36,176 nucleotides of DNA. Source: Clostridia bacterium (GTDB taxonomy: Bacteria > Bacillota > Clostridia > Christensenellales > Aristaeellaceae). Under the pieces are notes generated by a model that worked only from the letters and a program-made list of their open reading frames with translations, made no database searches and was not told the origin of the DNA. A program made the translations under genes and the position numbers. The stretch covers positions 1 to 36,176 of the forward strand of contig JAFUZM010000329.1 in NCBI GenBank assembly GCA_017476605.1, written 5' to 3'. Positions 33,062 through 36,176 of this stretch are shown one piece after another (within the stretch, counting starts at the first letter, position 1; each line of letters begins with the position of its first letter).

Positions 33062-34196
33062 CTGTTTCTCCTGCGATTCCATCGCCTGTAAAGCTGTGTT
33101 CAATGGTTGGGATACAGAGGTATTCCGGATATTTTTGATTAAAGCACGTCACAACCCTTTCACGGACATCCTCCTCCGGATTCCGTTTTGTATAGGGAAT
33201 GACGCAGTCAAACATGACTTTTGCCTTTGTGCTGGTTGGAACAATGCGGAGATCATGCACGGTCATGCCCTTACAGATCCCGCTGGTTTCAAGAAAATGC
33301 CGCATCTCATCTGCGCGCCGGTCCTTAACGACAGGATCACAGTGGATGACCATCTGTATGCCCAGGTCCTCCTGCACCTGACGCTCAACCGCATCAATGA
33401 TTTCATGCATGTCAATGGGCGTCATATCCGCCGGCATTTCCACATGGGCGCTGGCAAACTGCCGTCCGGGCCCATAGTCATGTACCAGAAGATCGTGCAT
33501 TCCGAGGACATGCGGTGCACTTTCCACCAGCTTTCGGATCCCCACGACGACGCTCCGATCCGGTGCACGCCCCAGAATCGGGCTGATGCCATCGCGGATC
33601 AATGAAATCCCATTGAGCATGATATAAATGGAAACGGCAACGCCTACCGGTCCGTCAACCGCAACTCTCCACGTCTTTTCCACCAGTGCTGCGACCAGGA
33701 TGACCAGTGTGGTCATTGCATCGTTTCGGCTGTCCGCCGCAGTTGCTCCAAAGATGGAGGCCTTAATTTTCCTGCTCATCCGCCTGAAATAGAGGAACAG
33801 AAATCCTTTGACGAGCACAGAGGCAAGCAGCACAACACCCATCCAGGCACTGATGGTCACAGGCGTTGGATGAATGCATTTCTTTGCACTGTCAAGAAAC
33901 ACATTGATGCCGACCGCCATGACCATGACGGCTACGCAGAGACTTGCGAGATATTCAATCCGCCCATGCCCGTATGGATGCTCAGCGTCTGCCGGCTGCT
34001 CCGACACCCGGAATCCGATAAACGCAATGACGCTGGTTGCAATATCCGAGAGGTTGTTCACGGCATCGCCGAGAACCGCGACCGAGCCGCTGGCAAGACC
34101 AACCGCGCTCTTTCCGATGACAAGCATGAGATTCACAAGAATCGCGATTCCGGAAACCATTGCACCGGCCTCGCTCCGCTTTTTATTCGCCTGCAT
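33051..34196 (-). CDS. Cation diffusion facilitator (CDF) metal exporter
   Basis: This 381-residue protein has about six membrane helices and a long cytoplasmic C-terminal part, the CDF layout. Metal site residues appear in GDAVNNLSDIATS (helix 2) and AADSRNDAMTT (helix 5), the DxxxD-like form found in a large Bacillota group whose substrate may be manganese, iron or zinc. The HPYGHGRIEYLA loop is a strong family hallmark. The C-terminal region includes a ferredoxin-like metal-sensing domain and an extra segment of about 100 residues. The ATG at 34196 is chosen because of GAGGAGAGGAG immediately upstream. It heads a three-gene operon and is divergent from the TRAP operon. Confidence 0.92.
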   Translation of the reverse strand: MQANKKRSEAGAMVSGIAILVNLMLVIGKSAVGLASGSVAVLGDAVNNLSDIATSVIAFIGFRVSEQPADAEHPYGHGRIEYLASLCVAVMVMAVGINVFLDSAKKCIHPTPVTISAWMGVVLLASVLVKGFLFLYFRRMSRKIKASIFGATAADSRNDAMTTLVILVAALVEKTWRVAVDGPVGVAVSIYIMLNGISLIRDGISPILGRAPDRSVVVGIRKLVESAPHVLGMHDLLVHDYGPGRQFASAHVEMPADMTPIDMHEIIDAVERQVQEDLGIQMVIHCDPVVKDRRADEMRHFLETSGICKGMTVHDLRIVPTSTKAKVMFDCVIPYTKRNPEEDVRERVVTCFNQKYPEYLCIPTIEHSFTGDGIAGETDET

Positions 34197-34427
34197 CTCC
34201 TCTCCTCCTCTCAGGTACATTCGGTATTGTTGATTAGACGAGGCAATCCTGCTCGACGCTACACGCACATTCTAATTTTGAAAATCACTCGCGGAATGTT
34301 GTCAATAGAATACAACTATTTTGTCAAAAAAGCAATTGAATGGTGCAAATAGGCAATGGTTCTGGATTAATATTTCTCACCGTCCGATTATTTACATGAA
34401 ATTTTTTCACCTATAACATGAACGATA

Positions 34428-34455
34428 TTGACAAATAGAAAAGATGGAGTAGAAT
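34428..34455 (+). promoter_or_regulatory. Promoter of the TRAP operon
   Basis: A perfect TTGACA (34428-34433), a 16-base spacer and TAGAAT (34450-34455). The 5' leader contains a CCTGC/GCAGG hairpin at 34472-34485 before the ribosome binding site. Confidence 0.75.
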
Positions 34456-34508
34456 GTGAGGCGTTTGTCGACCTGCCTAAGCAGGAATATATTCAGGAGG
34501 ACTTTGAA

Positions 34509-35480
34509 ATGAAAAAAGTCATCGTTTCACTTTTGGTTTTCGTCCTTTCCCTCTGCTCTCTCGCCTATGCAGAAACCGTACTGCAGCTGGGAACCACCGT
34601 TAATGAGCAGGATTCTTTCCAGGTAGCCGCTGAGAAATTTGCTGAGCTGGTTGCCGAGCGCACCAACGGTGCATACAAGATTGAGATCTATCCCAATGGC
34701 TCTCTGGGTGACGAAAGCGCTCTGCTCGAGTCCATGTCCATGGACAGCCTCGATATGGGCATCATCACCAGTGGCCCATTCGTAAACTTCTCCCCCATGA
34801 TGGGCGTCCTTGATATGCCGTATCTGTTTGCGAACAACGAGGAAGCCTATGCCATTTTTGATGGCGAAATCGGTCAGGAGCTGCTGGATACTCTCGAGAG
34901 TGCAAACCTCAAGGGTCTCGCCTACGCTGAGCGCGGATTCCGCAATCTGACCAACTCCGTCCGTCCGATCAACTCTCCGGCAGACCTCAAGGATCTCAAG
35001 ATCCGCGTCATGGAGAACAAGGTTTACACCGCCACCTTCCAGGCTCTGGGTGTCAACGCCGTTCCGATGGCCTGGCAGGATGCGCTGACCGCCATGCAGC
35101 AGGGAACCATCGCCGGTGAGGAGAACCCCATCAACGTCATCTATTCCTATGGTCTTTGGGACTATGACCAGAAGTACGTTACCCTGGACCGTCACAGCTA
35201 CTCTACCGCCATCATCACCATGAGCCTTGACAAGTTCAACGAGCTCGATGAGGAGACCCAGAAGATCTTCAAGCAGTCCGCTCAGGAAGCCGCCGAATAC
35301 GAGCGTGCATGGGTGGCCGAGCAGGAGAGCAGCCAGCTTGAGGCGATCAAGAGCCACGGCGTTGAGGTCATCGAGAATCCTGATGTTGCTCCGTTCCGTG
35401 AGGCTGTTCAGTCCGTCTATCAGGACTATCCGCAGTACAGCGAATACATCACCCGCATTCAGGAACAGCTGGCAAAGTAA
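34509..35480 (+). CDS. dctP: TRAP transporter substrate-binding protein, DctP family
   Basis: This 323-residue extracytoplasmic binding protein has a classical signal peptide (about 1-21, cut after AYA). TRAP systems take up organic anions with a sodium gradient. Family motifs are visible: GTTVNEQDSFQVAAEKFAELV at the mature N-terminus, a YPNGSLGDE segment, the ligand-anchoring arginine in DLKIRVMENKVY, and AMQQGTIAGEENP. The ATG at 34509 follows AGGAGG by eight bases; an earlier in-frame TTG coincides with the -35 box and cannot be used from this promoter. It is followed by a terminator-like hairpin and then dctQ and dctM. The substrate (dicarboxylate, sugar acid or other) cannot be told from sequence. 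Confidence 0.93.
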   Translation: MKKVIVSLLVFVLSLCSLAYAETVLQLGTTVNEQDSFQVAAEKFAELVAERTNGAYKIEIYPNGSLGDESALLESMSMDSLDMGIITSGPFVNFSPMMGVLDMPYLFANNEEAYAIFDGEIGQELLDTLESANLKGLAYAERGFRNLTNSVRPINSPADLKDLKIRVMENKVYTATFQALGVNAVPMAWQDALTAMQQGTIAGEENPINVIYSYGLWDYDQKYVTLDRHSYSTAIITMSLDKFNELDEETQKIFKQSAQEAAEYERAWVAEQESSQLEAIKSHGVEVIENPDVAPFREAVQSVYQDYPQYSEYITRIQEQLAK

Positions 35481-35490
35481 TCCGATAGAA

Positions 35491-35517
35491 AAGGCAGGAC
35501 AGTGTCTTGCCTTTTTT
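35491..35517 (+). terminator. Intergenic hairpin between dctP and dctQ
   Basis: AAGGCA-G-GAC and GTC-T-TGCCTT form a ten-base-pair stem with one G-U pair and a three-base loop, followed by TTTTTT. It probably ends part of the transcripts so that the binding protein is made in excess over the permease. Confidence 0.8.
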
Positions 35518-35542
35518 CTCCCCCTGAAATGAGGAAAAAAAG

Positions 35543-36019
35543 ATGCAAGTTTTAAAGAAAATCAGTGATACCATCGACAAAATCTGTGGTGTCCTGATCG
35601 TCATTATGCTGGGCCTGATGGTGCTTTTCACCGTTGCCCAGATCATCTGGCGAACCTGGTTTACCGCCCTGGCCTGGTCCGAGGAAGCGACCCGTTTCCT
35701 TCTGATCTGGTCCACCTTCTTCGGTGCCACCTGCGTATATCGCCGTGGCGGCAACATCGCTATTACCGCACTCCAGTCGGCAATGCCCAAAAATGTTCAG
35801 AAATGCATGCGTGTTCTGGTTCACGCTGTTTCCCTGGTCCTTTTCATTGTCCTTTTCTATTACGGATGCGTCTATTGCAGTAAGCAGGTTCGAATGGCCG
35901 CAGCCATTCCGATCCCCATGAAGTACGTTTACATGTGTCTGCCCATCAGCATGGTCATCCTGGCTTTCCATGCCCTTGTCATGATGCTTGAAGAGATCAC
36001 AAAGAAGGAGGTCAAATAA
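35543..36019 (+). CDS. dctQ: TRAP transporter small permease, DctQ family
   Basis: This 158-residue membrane protein has four hydrophobic segments, the usual DctQ layout and length. An FTVAQIIWRTWF segment, the WSEEATRFLLIWSTFFGA motif in helix 2-3 and an IPIPMKYVYMCLPISM segment near the end are typical. DctQ supports the large subunit DctM in the sodium-driven transport step. It starts after AGGAAAAAAAG, a fair ribosome binding site, and its stop codon overlaps the dctM start as TAATG. The intervening hairpin suggests lower expression than dctP. Confidence 0.93.
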   Translation: MQVLKKISDTIDKICGVLIVIMLGLMVLFTVAQIIWRTWFTALAWSEEATRFLLIWSTFFGATCVYRRGGNIAITALQSAMPKNVQKCMRVLVHAVSLVLFIVLFYYGCVYCSKQVRMAAAIPIPMKYVYMCLPISMVILAFHALVMMLEEITKKEVK

Positions 36020-36176
36020 TGGCTACGATTTTATTCGGTGTATTTATCCTCCTCCTTCTGATCGGTGTTCCGATCGCCTTCTCCATCGCCTCTGCCGCAT
36101 CGGTGACCATTGTCGCCGGTCTTGGCACCAAGCAGCTCATGATGGTCATCCAGCGCATGTTTGAGAGCTGCAACTC
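36019..36176 (+). CDS. dctM: TRAP transporter large permease, DctM family (partial)
   Basis: Only the first 52 codons are present; the gene runs off the window end. The N-terminus is a long hydrophobic helix (ILFGVFILLLLIGVPIAFSI) followed by a polar stretch with QLMMVIQRMFESCN, which is the typical start of DctM, the channel subunit of TRAP transporters. AAGGAGG lies seven bases upstream. The start overlaps the dctQ stop, so translation is coupled. Confidence 0.9.
   Translation, partial: MATILFGVFILLLLIGVPIAFSIASAASVTIVAGLGTKQLMMVIQRMFESCN

Noticed and set aside
34428-34508. A longer dctP starting at TTG 34428
   Set aside because: That TTG is the -35 box of the promoter; the ATG at 34509 has AGGAGG and begins a normal signal peptide.
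1-36176. tRNA, rRNA, CRISPR arrays, integrase genes or attachment sites
   Set aside because: None recognised on either strand. The ImmA/XRE pair alone does not prove an integrative element, since no integrase, excisionase or conjugation gene is present.

Overview
The window looks like chromosomal DNA of a Clostridia-class Bacillota, probably an anaerobe of gut or rumen type. The grounds are the gene content (Gx transporter beside a NusG-II protein, yqeK-rsfS, SpoIID with SH3 repeats, clostridial-type Rpn, TRAP transporter), the strong GGAGG ribosome binding sites, and the many TTGACA/TATAAT-type promoters. Most of the window has a moderate GC content. Three patches are visibly AT-richer and look like accessory DNA: about 1.9-5.9 kb, 17.2-19.0 kb and 27.2-29.2 kb. 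No tRNA, rRNA, CRISPR array or intact insertion sequence was recognised.

Layout. 0-1.9 kb: a VWA protein and a macro-domain (ADP-ribose) protein. 2.4-5.8 kb: an accessory block of seven minus-strand genes. It starts with an XRE repressor behind a near-consensus promoter that carries a palindrome in its spacer. An ImmA/IrrE metalloprotease, an FtsB/DivIC-like membrane protein and a small protein with an antitoxin-like tail follow. After a gap come three ATGA-coupled genes ending in a SecB-like chaperone. 5.9-15.7 kb: a long tightly packed minus-strand housekeeping cluster. In transcription order it is SpoIID/SH3 protein, TrmN6-type methyltransferase, YqeK, RsfS, NusG-II protein with a Thr/Pro repeat, Gx transporter, galactokinase, a membrane sugar-nucleotide dehydratase and YfbR. 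15.8-17.0 kb: a divergent ApbE gene with a clear terminator. 17.4-18.5 kb: an Rpn-family nuclease. 18.66-18.87 kb: a candidate structured RNA of about 170 nt with its own promoter and terminator. 19.0-27.0 kb: a second minus-strand cluster of serine hydrolase, Xaa-Pro aminopeptidase, IspE, flippase, CbxX-type AAA ATPase and Uup-like ABC-F. 27.3-29.2 kb: a transposase-like gene. 29.2-30.7 kb: a MATE exporter. 30.8-34.2 kb: a CDF cation exporter, an Eis-like acetyltransferase and a degenerate metallo-beta-lactamase-fold protein. 34.4 kb to the end: a TRAP transporter operon cut by the window edge.

How the genes fit together. The two large clusters mix cell-envelope work (SpoIID, sugar dehydratase, flippase, serine hydrolase, IspE for isoprenoids) with translation and nucleotide upkeep (RsfS, YqeK, YfbR, TrmN6, ABC-F).

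The most interesting parts are four. The first is the 2.4-5.8 kb XRE/ImmA/FtsB-like/SecB-like block, which could be a chaperone-linked stress or defence module not described in this arrangement. The second is the 27.3 kb full-length transposase homologue, which appears to have lost two catalytic aspartates while keeping an operator-like promoter. The third is the lipoprotein-like metallo-beta-lactamase fold without its metal ligands. The fourth is the Rpn gene with a possible internal translation start. All functional statements rest on motif recognition by eye; no database search was run.
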